Positions 34,506 through 41,907 of a stretch of DNA of 64,000 bases are shown in pieces. This stretch comes from Bradyrhizobium rifense (lineage in GTDB: Bacteria > Pseudomonadota > Alphaproteobacteria > Rhizobiales > Xanthobacteraceae). The notes beneath the pieces are model-generated. The model worked only from the letters and a program-made list of their open reading frames with translations, had not been told where the DNA came from and did no database searches. Position 1 is the first letter of the stretch, and every line of letters begins with the position of its first letter. The position numbers and the translations under genes were made by a program. Location: contig NZ_VSSS01000015.1 of the NCBI RefSeq assembly GCF_008123425.1, positions 1 through 64,000 of the forward strand, written 5' to 3'.

Positions 34506-36446
34506 CTAGCCGAACAGCCGCAGCAGCAGCGCCTTGCCGACGGGGACGGCATTAATTCCCCTGTAGGCGCGCACATATTCACCGGCGTAGAAGGCCCTGA
34601 TCGCATGGACCCGTATATCCATGCTTTCTTCAAAGCGTACTGCAAATCCATCCCTCGTCCGCCGCACCACGACGGCGGCGATCGAACGGCCATAGATTCG
34701 GCATTCAAGCTTGCTGCCGATCGCCGGTGGATCGGGGTCGAGAAGGCGGGCGCCACTGATGGATATATCAGCGAGCCGCGCCAGGTATGATTTGCCGCCC
34801 TGTTGCAGCAAGATCGGCTCGTTGCGGTTGAATCGCTCCGCCTTGCGCTTGCGCGGCTGCTCGATGCAGACGAAGCAGACGATGGTGAGGATAAGCGCGT
34901 TGTAGAGGCTCCATGCCAGCGCCAGCCCGCCATAGGCGATGTTCTCGCCACGCAGGTGCAGGATGAAGGCGTAGGCGATGGCCGCGAGCGTGATGATGAG
35001 CGCACTGCCATAGAGCCGCAGCAGCGGCCACTCCACGAATTTCCGGCTGCGCTCGCCGCCCTTGGCCGTGACCTTGAACTTGTGTCCTTTCGGCTTCAAT
35101 ATGCCGGTCGCGACCGCCTTGAGGACCGCGGGCGCCGCAACGAGCTGCGACACATCCGTCATTATCGCAAGCGAACGGCCGCGCGACAGCCACGCCATGG
35201 TGAGGCCATGCCAGACGTAGAACGGCAGGAAGTACCGCAACAGCTCGGAGAGATCGGCCTGCACCGCCTTGATGTCGAAAAGCAGGAACAGCCAGGGCAC
35301 CACCAGCCCGAATATCTTGGTCACGTAGACGGCCGTCCAGCTCATGAAGGCATCGACCAGCGACAGCCGGTCGATGAACGAGAGTTTCGAATCACGCGAC
35401 AGGGGCCCGCTGCGGCCGCGCACGATCTGCATGAAGCCGAGGCACCAGCGCCCGCGCTGGGTGATATATTCCTTGAGTCCTTCCGGCGCGAGACCGATGG
35501 TCAGTCGCTCGTTGAGATAGATGGTGTTGAAGCCAAGCTCATTCAGCCGCAGCGTGACGAGATAATCCTCGGTGACCGAGTCGGTCGGAAAGCCGTTGAT
35601 CTGCGTCAGTGCGTCGTAGCGGATGAGGGACGACGTGCCGCAGCAGAAGGCGACGCCCCAGGCGTCCTTTGCTGGCATCAGGATGTCGAAGAAGAAGCGC
35701 TGCTCGTCCGGCCAGACGTCGGCGGCGGCGAGGTTGGTCTGGATTGGATCCGGGTTGATGAAATGCTGCGGCGTTTGCACCACCCCGACGGAGGCGTCAT
35801 CCATCAGGCTGATGGTCCGACTGAGGAAGTCGGGCCGCGGCACGAAGTCGGCGTCAAGAATTGCGATGAAGGCCGGCGGCTTCGGCAATTCGCCGACATG
35901 TCTGAACGCGTGGTTGATGTTACCAGCCTTGGCATGCTGGTTGTCGGCGCGCGTGAGATAGCGGCAACCGAGCTCTTGCGCGAGGCGTCGCAGCCAAAGG
36001 CGACGTCCGTCGTCGAGCACCCAGACGCGGTAGTTGCCGTACTCCATTCCTGTCGCGCCGATGATGGTCCGCTCCAGGATCGATTTGTCCTCGTTGTAGG
36101 TGCAAATGAAGACGTCGATCAACGGAGCTGCGGGATCCCTGGCGCGGCTGTCGACCTTTGCATCGCCCGAACGGTCGATGGTTCTACTGAGGAAGAGCAT
36201 CGATAGCGCGACCGCGATCAGCGAAGCGGATTCCGCCAGTATGAACGGAAGGCCGATCAGGAAATCCGCGGTCAGCCCGGGCGGCGGCACGGTCTTGGTG
36301 ATGCGCCAATGGAAGTAGCGCAGCAGCAGGATGAACGACACGCCGGTCAGGAGGGAACGCGCCGGTGTGTTCTCGCGCCTGAGAAGCGGCACCACCACCA
36401 TGAACGCACCGATCGCAAGAAAGCCGGGCGCCAGCGCGTCCATCAT
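34506..36446 (-). CDS. Membrane GT2 polysaccharide synthase with C-terminal PilZ domain
   Basis: 646 residues, BcsA-like in build. N-terminal membrane helices lie at about 5-20, 33-45 and 63-86. The GT2 catalytic domain has the UDP-binding 'CTYNED' (115-120), DAD at 198-200, the catalytic base TED at 292-294 and QRGRW at 330-334. Several membrane helices follow at about 365-530. A PilZ domain at about 545-625 has an RKAER-type RxxxR arginine motif and 'DISISGARL', the c-di-GMP binding signature. It is likely a processive beta-glycan synthase activated by c-di-GMP. It overlaps the HlyD-type gene upstream by 4 bases. No cellulose operon partners (bcsB, bcsZ) are nearby. Confidence 0.88.
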   Translation of the reverse strand: MMDALAPGFLAIGAFMVVVPLLRRENTPARSLLTGVSFILLLRYFHWRITKTVPPPGLTADFLIGLPFILAESASLIAVALSMLFLSRTIDRSGDAKVDSRARDPAAPLIDVFICTYNEDKSILERTIIGATGMEYGNYRVWVLDDGRRLWLRRLAQELGCRYLTRADNQHAKAGNINHAFRHVGELPKPPAFIAILDADFVPRPDFLSRTISLMDDASVGVVQTPQHFINPDPIQTNLAAADVWPDEQRFFFDILMPAKDAWGVAFCCGTSSLIRYDALTQINGFPTDSVTEDYLVTLRLNELGFNTIYLNERLTIGLAPEGLKEYITQRGRWCLGFMQIVRGRSGPLSRDSKLSFIDRLSLVDAFMSWTAVYVTKIFGLVVPWLFLLFDIKAVQADLSELLRYFLPFYVWHGLTMAWLSRGRSLAIMTDVSQLVAAPAVLKAVATGILKPKGHKFKVTAKGGERSRKFVEWPLLRLYGSALIITLAAIAYAFILHLRGENIAYGGLALAWSLYNALILTIVCFVCIEQPRKRKAERFNRNEPILLQQGGKSYLARLADISISGARLLDPDPPAIGSKLECRIYGRSIAAVVVRRTRDGFAVRFEESMDIRVHAIRAFYAGEYVRAYRGINAVPVGKALLLRLFG

Positions 36447-37798
36447 GGCGCCGTCTCGCGCCGCGCGAAGATGACGCGGCCGGTCCGTCCCACCGTGCAG
36501 TCGTGGGCCGCGGCGTCGGCAGGCGCCACCGTCACGCGGTAAGGCTCCTTGCTCAATGTGTCGGGATTGATGGCGAGGTTGGCCGGGGCGCCTGCAGCCC
36601 CGGTGAGATTTACGACGGTGCCTGAGATCGGAGCTCCGCCGTCATTCGGCTCGAATGTGGTGTGATCGCCAAGCTGCAGCCGATTGTACACGTTCTCGGT
36701 GACATTGGCCGTGATCACGGTACCGGTGCAATCCAGCACCTTAAGCAGGGGCTGGCCGGCCTGCACGTCCTCGCCGGGCGAGGTCATCATTTCCCAGACC
36801 CGGCCGGTGACCGGGGTTCTGATGCTCGCCTCGGAAAGGTCGGCGAAGCGGACCTCTTCTATTATGATCTCGTTGGCGAGCCAGGCGATCTCGGTGTCGG
36901 TGTGTACAAGATCGGCTTCCAGGTCCTTGGCGCGCTGACGCATTTCCTCCTCGCGCTGTACCGAGCTTGGGCGGTCGTTGTAGCTGTCGCCAAGGAACGA
37001 GCCGCTCCTTGCCGCACGCAGCTCGATCTGCGCGGCGTCCAACCGCTTGCGCGCGCCGAGCTCGGTCTGCTGCGCTACCGACAGCTCGCGGGTCAGCCGC
37101 GCCAGCTCGACCGTGGACACGTTGCCGGATTTCGCGAGCGAAGACGCCCGGTCGACCGCTGCGTTTGCTTCCTCTCGCCGCGCGGCGGCTGCCTCGATCG
37201 ATGTCTGGATTTCGGCGATGCGCGCCTCGAGCTGAAGGACACGTCCGTCCCTGAACAGCGCGGCCTGCCGGGCGAGGTCCTGCTGGGCGGCCTGAGCGGT
37301 CTCGAGCTTCGATGCGAGGCTCGGCCGCTCGTTCTCCAGTCGCGATTTCTGCCGTCGAAGGTCGTCAAGCCGTGTGCGATCGCCGCGCGAATTCACGACA
37401 CGCAGCACGACCATGCCGGCGTCGAGATGCGCCTGGTCCTTGATCGCAGCCGGGGCTGCAGCAACGCGTCCGCTGATCGGCGTGCGCAGAGTGACGAGAC
37501 GGGAGTTCAGCACGGCCTCGACACTGGAATTCTGCCACATTGCGCGCAGCGGCAGCCAGCCGAATACGGCTATCACGGCAAGCCCTGCCGCGATCTTCAG
37601 GCTCCGCCGCAATAGGAGCCGGCGTTGCGGCGGACCCGTGGGTTCGACCCGCGCCGCGGGCTGCTGTGGCTGCTTCTCATGGGCAAAAAGCTCCTCCTGC
37701 AGCGTCTGCTGCAGGCCCTTCGCGTCTGAGGAACCAACGGCTTCGCCTGAAGGAGGGGACGCATCGTGAACGGAAGCGGCCTGAGACCGATCCATCAT
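36443..37798 (-). CDS. HlyD-family membrane-fusion protein, partner of the PilZ glycosyltransferase
   Basis: About 451 residues. A cytosolic N-terminus of about 60 residues is followed by one membrane helix (about 66-88, 'SLKIAAGLAVIAVFGWLPL'). A biotinyl-lipoyl-like segment 'VTLRTPISGRVAAAPAAIKDQAHLDAGMVVLRVV' comes next. A long alpha-helical hairpin (about 140-280) and the second lipoyl half 'ASIRTPVTGRVWEMMTSPGEDVQAGQPLLKVLDC' follow, then a beta-barrel. This is the periplasmic adaptor layout, comparable to Alg44 or HlyD. Being translated with a PilZ-GT2, it likely guides a nascent polysaccharide through the periplasm. Two adjacent ATGs (37798, 37795); a TTG further up is unlikely. Confidence 0.85.
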   Translation of the reverse strand: MMDRSQAASVHDASPPSGEAVGSSDAKGLQQTLQEELFAHEKQPQQPAARVEPTGPPQRRLLLRRSLKIAAGLAVIAVFGWLPLRAMWQNSSVEAVLNSRLVTLRTPISGRVAAAPAAIKDQAHLDAGMVVLRVVNSRGDRTRLDDLRRQKSRLENERPSLASKLETAQAAQQDLARQAALFRDGRVLQLEARIAEIQTSIEAAAARREEANAAVDRASSLAKSGNVSTVELARLTRELSVAQQTELGARKRLDAAQIELRAARSGSFLGDSYNDRPSSVQREEEMRQRAKDLEADLVHTDTEIAWLANEIIIEEVRFADLSEASIRTPVTGRVWEMMTSPGEDVQAGQPLLKVLDCTGTVITANVTENVYNRLQLGDHTTFEPNDGGAPISGTVVNLTGAAGAPANLAINPDTLSKEPYRVTVAPADAAAHDCTVGRTGRVIFARRETAP

Positions 37799-37923
37799 AG
37801 CAGTCACCTGGTTGGCGGGAGGCAATGCAACTGACCAATGCGCGAGCCGCGCTCCCGTGGCTTGCGTCTCCGGATTTAGCCCGGGCTACGCTTTCCAATT
37901 ACCTAGGCTCTTGCGTGGGTTTT

Positions 37924-37989
37924 TGTATAAATACACGTCAAGGTTTAGGTGTGCGGCGCCGCGACGCAGTCGCAGCCCTTGCGTCGCGG
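37924..37989. promoter_or_regulatory. Promoter region shared by the polysaccharide operon and htpX
   Basis: The 291-bp divergent gap has an AT-rich centre with the inverted repeat TGTAT-AA-ATACA (37924-37935). A GC hairpin CCGCGACGCA (37959-37968) / TGCGTCGCGG (37980-37989) with an 11-base loop follows. The TATAAAT/TATTTAT content could hold -10 elements on either strand. No specific regulator is recognised. Confidence 0.4.
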
Positions 37990-38089
37990 GGGGCCAACTT
38001 CATAACTCAAGGTCGTTGTTGAATCCCTGGCTCAGATTGGCAGCTGGGGTTCGCTGCACTGGCTTATGCGTCAACAATGGGACGTCGCC

Positions 38090-39046
38090 ATGAACTATCT
38101 GCGTACCGCAATGCTTCTCGCAGGCCTCACCGCCCTGTTCATGGGCGTGGGCTACCTGATCGGCGGCGCCTCAGGCGCCATGATCGCGCTCGTGATTGCG
38201 GCGGCGACCAATCTCTTCACCTATTGGAACTCCGACCGCGCGGTGCTGTCGATGTACGGCGCCCATGAGGTGGACCGTCAAAGCGCGCCGGAGCTGGTCG
38301 GCCTCGTCGCGGAGCTTGCGGGCCGCGCCAGCCTGCCGATGCCACGCGTGTTCCTGATGGACGAGGCGCAGCCCAACGCGTTCGCGACCGGCCGCAATCC
38401 CGAGAACGCCGCCGTCGCAGTTACCACTGGCCTGATGAATCAGCTCAGCCGTGAGGAGTTGGCCGGCGTGATCGCGCACGAGCTCGCGCATATCAGGAAT
38501 CACGACACGCTGCTGATGACGATCACCGCGACCATCGCCGGCGCCATCTCCATGCTGGCGCAGTTCGGGATGTTCTTCGGCGGCAACCGCGACAACAACG
38601 GTCCCGGCATCGTCGGCTCGATCCTGATGATGATCCTGGCGCCGCTCGGCGCCATGCTGGTGCAGATGGCGATCAGCCGCACCCGCGAATATGCCGCCGA
38701 CAATCTCGGCGCGCGCATCGCCGGCCAGCCGATGTGGCTGGCGTCGGCGCTGGTGAAGATCGAGGGTGCCGCACATCAGGTGCCGAACTATGATGCCGAA
38801 CGAAATCCCGCGACCGCGCATATGTTCATCATCAACCCGCTGTCGGGTCATGGCGTGGACAGTCTCTTCGCCACGCATCCCTCGACGCAGAACCGCATCG
38901 CGGCGCTCCAGCAACTCGCAGCCGAGCTCGGAACGCAAGCCGCGCCGTCGGTCGGCGCCAACGAAAACTATCCGCCGCAGGGCCCGTGGGGCCGCTCGTC
39001 TTCAAATGGTCCTGCACGCGGTCCTTCCAATGGTCCTTGGGGCTGA
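38090..39046 (+). CDS. htpX: Zinc metalloprotease HtpX
   Basis: 318-residue M48 membrane protease that degrades misfolded membrane proteins. It has N-terminal helices at about 5-22 and 26-46, the zinc motif HELAH at 130-134 (His130, Glu131, His134), further helices around 145-195, and the third ligand Glu in '[13 protein letters not shown]' at about 202-214. The C-terminal 35 residues are a Gly/Pro/Ser/Asn-rich tail (PQGPWG ... SNGPWG) beyond the usual end. ATG 38090 ([10 protein letters not shown]) is the family start; an ATG at 38066 would add 8 residues. Confidence 0.95.
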   Translation: MNYLRTAMLLAGLTALFMGVGYLIGGASGAMIALVIAAATNLFTYWNSDRAVLSMYGAHEVDRQSAPELVGLVAELAGRASLPMPRVFLMDEAQPNAFATGRNPENAAVAVTTGLMNQLSREELAGVIAHELAHIRNHDTLLMTITATIAGAISMLAQFGMFFGGNRDNNGPGIVGSILMMILAPLGAMLVQMAISRTREYAADNLGARIAGQPMWLASALVKIEGAAHQVPNYDAERNPATAHMFIINPLSGHGVDSLFATHPSTQNRIAALQQLAAELGTQAAPSVGANENYPPQGPWGRSSSNGPARGPSNGPWG

Positions 39047-39181
39047 TGCGGAACCGGTCGAATTTGGCTGGCTTTGTGACCTGGTGCACACAGGGTCGGC
39101 CCTACCGGTGTTAACACCCTGATCGAGAGTGTTCCTTCGAAAGGGGATGCGTGGCCGGCCCGTCGCCGGTCGCCGTCGAAG

Positions 39182-39823
39182 ATGACCAGAGTTGCTGTGC
39201 CATTGTTGATCGTCCTGGGCGTGGCCATCGGCCTGTCCACGCATACGGTCGTGAATTGCGGTGATGAGGACGAGCCCGACATCTGCTCGGCCGTGATCGG
39301 CTTCTCGCCGTTTCGCGGCTCCCTGATCGCCTTCGCCTATGAGGGGCGCGGTCGGATCGCGCTACGCCACGGCGACAACAACCGGGCGATCGCCGATTTC
39401 AACGAGGCCATCCACCTCAATCCGAACCGCGCCTCGCTCTATCGCGATCGCGCGCAGGCCTACCGTCAGAACGGCGAGCTGAGCCTTGCGATTGCCGATT
39501 TTGACGAGGCGATCGCGCTCGATCCCAAGCTGGCCGCGCCCTATCACGAGCGCGGCCTCGCGCTCGCCGCCAAGGGCGATCTCGACCGCGCGATCTTGAG
39601 CTACAGCACCGCTGTCCGCCTCGCTCCAACGGACGCGCAGGCCCGCCTCGACCGCGGCCTTGCGTTCCTCGCCCGCGGCCAGTCCGACGATGCCCGCGCC
39701 GATTTCGAAGCTGCCATTGCGTTGCCGCCCGGCAAGGACGGCCGCACACGCGACGCCGCGCGCGCAAAACTCGCCGAGCTTGCCCACGCCGAGCCGACAC
39801 AGGTCTCCACACCGCGGCGGTGA
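39182..39823 (+). CDS. Tetratricopeptide-repeat protein with N-terminal signal/anchor
   Basis: 213 residues. A hydrophobic N-terminus (VAVPLLIVLGVAIGLSTHTVV) acts as signal peptide or anchor. Four TPR units follow from about residue 53: 'AYEGRGRIALRHGDNNRAIADFNEAI', 'RDRAQAYRQNGELSLAIADFDEAI', 'HERGLALAAKGDLDRAILSYSTAV', 'LDRGLAFLARGQSDDARADFEAAI'. Two Cys between signal and TPRs (NCGDEDEPDIC) could form a disulfide in the periplasm. It is probably a scaffold in envelope protein interactions; partner unknown. Single-gene unit. Confidence 0.88.
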   Translation: MTRVAVPLLIVLGVAIGLSTHTVVNCGDEDEPDICSAVIGFSPFRGSLIAFAYEGRGRIALRHGDNNRAIADFNEAIHLNPNRASLYRDRAQAYRQNGELSLAIADFDEAIALDPKLAAPYHERGLALAAKGDLDRAILSYSTAVRLAPTDAQARLDRGLAFLARGQSDDARADFEAAIALPPGKDGRTRDAARAKLAELAHAEPTQVSTPRR

Positions 39824-39834
39824 GAGGTGTTCTC

Positions 39835-39969
39835 CCTCGCCCCGTTCTCACGGGGAGAGGGTCGGGGTGAGGGGCTCTATCCGCGCGTGATATCGTCGAG
39901 GGACCTGTACCCCCTCACCCGGATTGCATCTGCGATGCAATCCGACCTCTCCCCGCAAGCGGGGCGAGG
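39835..39969. repeat. Palindromic intergenic repeat with 10-bp perfect ends
   Basis: A 135-bp element with ends CCTCGCCCCG (39835-39844) and CGGGGCGAGG (39960-39969). It contains three hairpins: CCCCG-TTCTCA-CGGGG (39840-39855), GGATTGCAT-CTGCG-ATGCAATCC (39921-39943) and CCCCGC-AA-GCGGGG (39951-39964). It lies between convergent genes and can fold into a multibranched RNA; likely a REP/MITE-type repeat that also ends transcription. Confidence 0.7.
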
Positions 39970-39984
39970 TGGAAAAAGCCGCGC

Positions 39985-40338
39985 CTACTTCGCCTTCTTC
40001 GCTTTGGCCTTCTTGGCCTTTGCAGCCTTTTTCGCCGGTTTCTCCTTCACCGGCTTCTCCGCCTTCACCTCGACAGGCGTGCTGGCGGCTAGCCGCATGG
40101 CGCGGGCGTAGCTGTCGGCGACGTTGTCGGCGGACATCTGGAGGCGCCTTGCGGCGGAGGTGGCCTGCTCCATGGTGGCCTTCGCCATCATCTTGAAGCG
40201 GGCGCCGGTCTCCTTGCCCTTGGCCTTGGCCGCAAGGCCGCTGAAGCGATCCCGCCGCTCCTTGGCGCGGGTCATCAGGCCCGTCTGCAGCTGTCTGGCC
40301 AGTTGCCGGATCACGACATCCAGGTCGGCGTCCGCCAT
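39985..40338 (-). CDS. Small basic protein with histone H1-like Lys/Ala tail
   Basis: 117 residues. The N-terminal two thirds is helical and charged (ADLDVVIRQLARQLQTGLMTRAK, 'RFKMMAKATMEQATSAARRLQMSADNVADSYARA'). The C-terminal 28 residues are almost only Lys, Ala, Glu and Pro (PVKEKPAKKAAKAKKAKAKK), like eukaryotic H1 tails and bacterial histone-like proteins. No signal peptide. The basic tail suggests DNA or RNA contact; alternatively the helical part resembles a phasin-like bundle. ATG 40338 has AGAGGA upstream and is preferred to the in-frame ATG at 40401. Confidence 0.78.
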   Translation of the reverse strand: MADADLDVVIRQLARQLQTGLMTRAKERRDRFSGLAAKAKGKETGARFKMMAKATMEQATSAARRLQMSADNVADSYARAMRLAASTPVEVKAEKPVKEKPAKKAAKAKKAKAKKAK

Positions 40339-40445
40339 GTCTTCTATCCTCTTCGAAACAGTCCCAATCGATGCGGCGGGACTATGCAGATCGGGCCCCA
40401 CCTTGGCAATTCCCGCCCGGGCGTCATCCGCAGCTTCCGGTTACC

Positions 40446-40478
40446 AAAACAGAAAAGCCGCGCATGTCGCGCGGCTTC
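40446..40478 (-). terminator. Rho-independent terminator of the HExxH-protein gene
   Basis: Reading the minus strand, AAGCCGCGC / GCGCGGCTT form a 9-bp stem (plus-strand 40469-40477 and 40455-40463) with loop GACAT, followed by TTTCTGTTTT. It lies 38 bp after the stop at 40516. Confidence 0.82.
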
Positions 40479-40515
40479 TGGCATTGGCTTGGCGCGAGGT
40501 GCGCCTGCGTCGGCC

Positions 40516-41328
40516 TTATTTCAGCGAGGCGACCGGTCCGGCCGAAGCGGCTGCCGGATCGGGGTCGAAGCCGAACACGCCGACCAGATATTTGTAATAG
40601 TCCGGCATCTTCTCCTTGAGCGCTTCGCGGGTCTTGGGATCGTGGAATTCGCTCTTGCCGGCCAGGAAGATGCTGGCGGTCACCGCGAAGAACTCCATGT
40701 GGTTCTTCAGCGCATAGGCTTCCTTGGGCAGGAAATCCTTGGACTTGGCATAGGCGTAATAGCCGATCACGCCCTTGTTGGCGTAGCCGTCGGGCAAGAG
40801 CCGCGCGTGATAGGCGTGCAGCATCTCGTGGAGCAGCACGGCCTCTTTCTCGTAACGCATCATGTCCGGCCGAACCATGATCACACCGAGCCCGGAATCG
40901 ACCGCGAGGTCGACGGCGTTCGGATTGGTCCAGCGCTGCTTGTCGTGGTCCCACACCGTCAGCGTCCGCGGGGTGGTGCGCTGGATGTCCGGCGTGACCC
41001 GGCCGTAGCACGCGGTCGCAGCACCTTCGTCGAGGCAGGCCAGCTCGCTCGCGATGATTGGAACGGTCCGGAAGAAGCGCAGCACGCGCGGGGAGAACCC
41101 GGCGCCTTCGACGACGTCGATCTGCTGCTTCAGATTCTCGGTGAGCTTGTCGACGTCCTTGCGATCGGCATTCTCCGACACATCGAACATGTAGCCGCGG
41201 TAGCTCTGGAAGCCGGGCGGCACCGCCTTCGCGGCATCGGCGGACGCGACGTCGAGCGAGCCGGCGTTGGACGGATTGGCGAAGAGCGCGCCGACAATGG
41301 TCGCGGTCAGCAGCAACGCAATGCGCAT
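40516..41328 (-). CDS. Secreted HExxH protein, putative zinc metallopeptidase
   Basis: 270 residues. Signal peptide 1-22 (LLLTATIVGALFANPSNA). 'AVLLHEMLHAYH' holds the zinc motif His167-Glu168-x-x-His171. A candidate third ligand is Glu212 in 'NHMEFFAVTASIF', about 41 residues later, as in gluzincins with an E-F-F-A motif. Two Cys (98, 107) could form a disulfide. I do not recognise a named family; the layout resembles lethal-factor-like or DUF peptidases of the periplasm. It could have lost catalysis, but all three residues are in place. Start ATG 41328; single gene with its own terminator. Confidence 0.82.
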   Translation of the reverse strand: MRIALLLTATIVGALFANPSNAGSLDVASADAAKAVPPGFQSYRGYMFDVSENADRKDVDKLTENLKQQIDVVEGAGFSPRVLRFFRTVPIIASELACLDEGAATACYGRVTPDIQRTTPRTLTVWDHDKQRWTNPNAVDLAVDSGLGVIMVRPDMMRYEKEAVLLHEMLHAYHARLLPDGYANKGVIGYYAYAKSKDFLPKEAYALKNHMEFFAVTASIFLAGKSEFHDPKTREALKEKMPDYYKYLVGVFGFDPDPAAASAGPVASLK

Positions 41329-41557
41329 GATGAACCCCCTGATGTCACTTCACGCGGCAGGATAGGCTGCCGTTGTTTGCGAAAAGTGAGTGGGGCGAGA
41401 CTAAGGCACCGATGTTGAGGCGTGCTTAACCGTTGGTTGCAGATCGCGCAGGCGGATTAGGGCAGGGTTAACCAAGCAGGGTATCCCGGCTCCGCGCTTC
41501 GGCGTAGGATCGAAGCTGGGCACCATGCCCCACAGCAATAGCCGAAGGGAGGATGCC

Positions 41558-41851
41558 ATGTATGCCGCCATCCGTCAGGCCAAGGCGAAAAGCGGAAGCG
41601 CCGAAGAGCTGGCGCGCCGCATCAAGGACGGCGCCGTTCCGATCATCAGCGACGTCGACGGCTTCAGGGCCTATTACGTGGTCTATGCCGGCGACGACAC
41701 GGTGACCGCGATCTCCATCTTCGACAAGTTCGAGCAGGCCGAGGAAGCGAACAAGCGCGCGATTGCCTGGATCGAAAAGAATCTGGGGTCATTGCTGGCG
41801 GGGCATGCGAGCGCCGCGGCGGGACCGGTGATCGTGCATACGCTGGCGTAA
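41558..41851 (+). CDS. Small ABM-like dimeric alpha-beta barrel protein
   Basis: 97 residues, cytosolic. 'MYAAIRQAKAKSGSAEELARRI', 'PIISDVDGFRAYYVVYAGDDTVTAISIFDKFEQAEEANKRAIAWIEKNL' has the beta-alpha-beta-beta pattern of antibiotic-biosynthesis-monooxygenase-like (ABM) ferredoxin folds. Catalytic His or Trp of monooxygenases is not evident, so binding or structural roles are as likely. ATG 41558 follows AGGGAGGA by 5 bases; the earlier in-frame ATG at 41525 lacks a ribosome site. Single gene. Confidence 0.82.
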   Translation: MYAAIRQAKAKSGSAEELARRIKDGAVPIISDVDGFRAYYVVYAGDDTVTAISIFDKFEQAEEANKRAIAWIEKNLGSLLAGHASAAAGPVIVHTLA

Positions 41852-41857
41852 GTCCGT

Positions 41858-41884
41858 CGTCATTGCGCTTCGCTCGCAATGACG
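41858..41884. repeat. 27-bp minimal copy of the CGTCATTGCGAG repeat, acting as hairpin
   Basis: CGTCATTGCG (41858-41867), a 7-base loop CTTCGCT, and CGCAATGACG (41875-41884). These are the ends of the 86-bp repeat at 30890-30975 with its middle deleted. It sits 7 bp behind one gene and 24 bp behind the convergent scfR-type gene, so it could terminate both. Confidence 0.7.
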
Positions 41885-41907
41885 AGACTGAGGCAAATGC
41901 GCGCGCC

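Noticed and set aside
34343..35011. Upstream extension of the lytic transglycosylase frame
   Set aside because: It overlaps the GT2 gene in a different frame and would hide the signal peptide beginning at 34342.
39050..39074. Third possible EcfG promoter (GGAAC at 39050) before the TPR gene
   Set aside because: At N16 or N17 spacing the -10 reads GCTT or CTTT, not CGTT.
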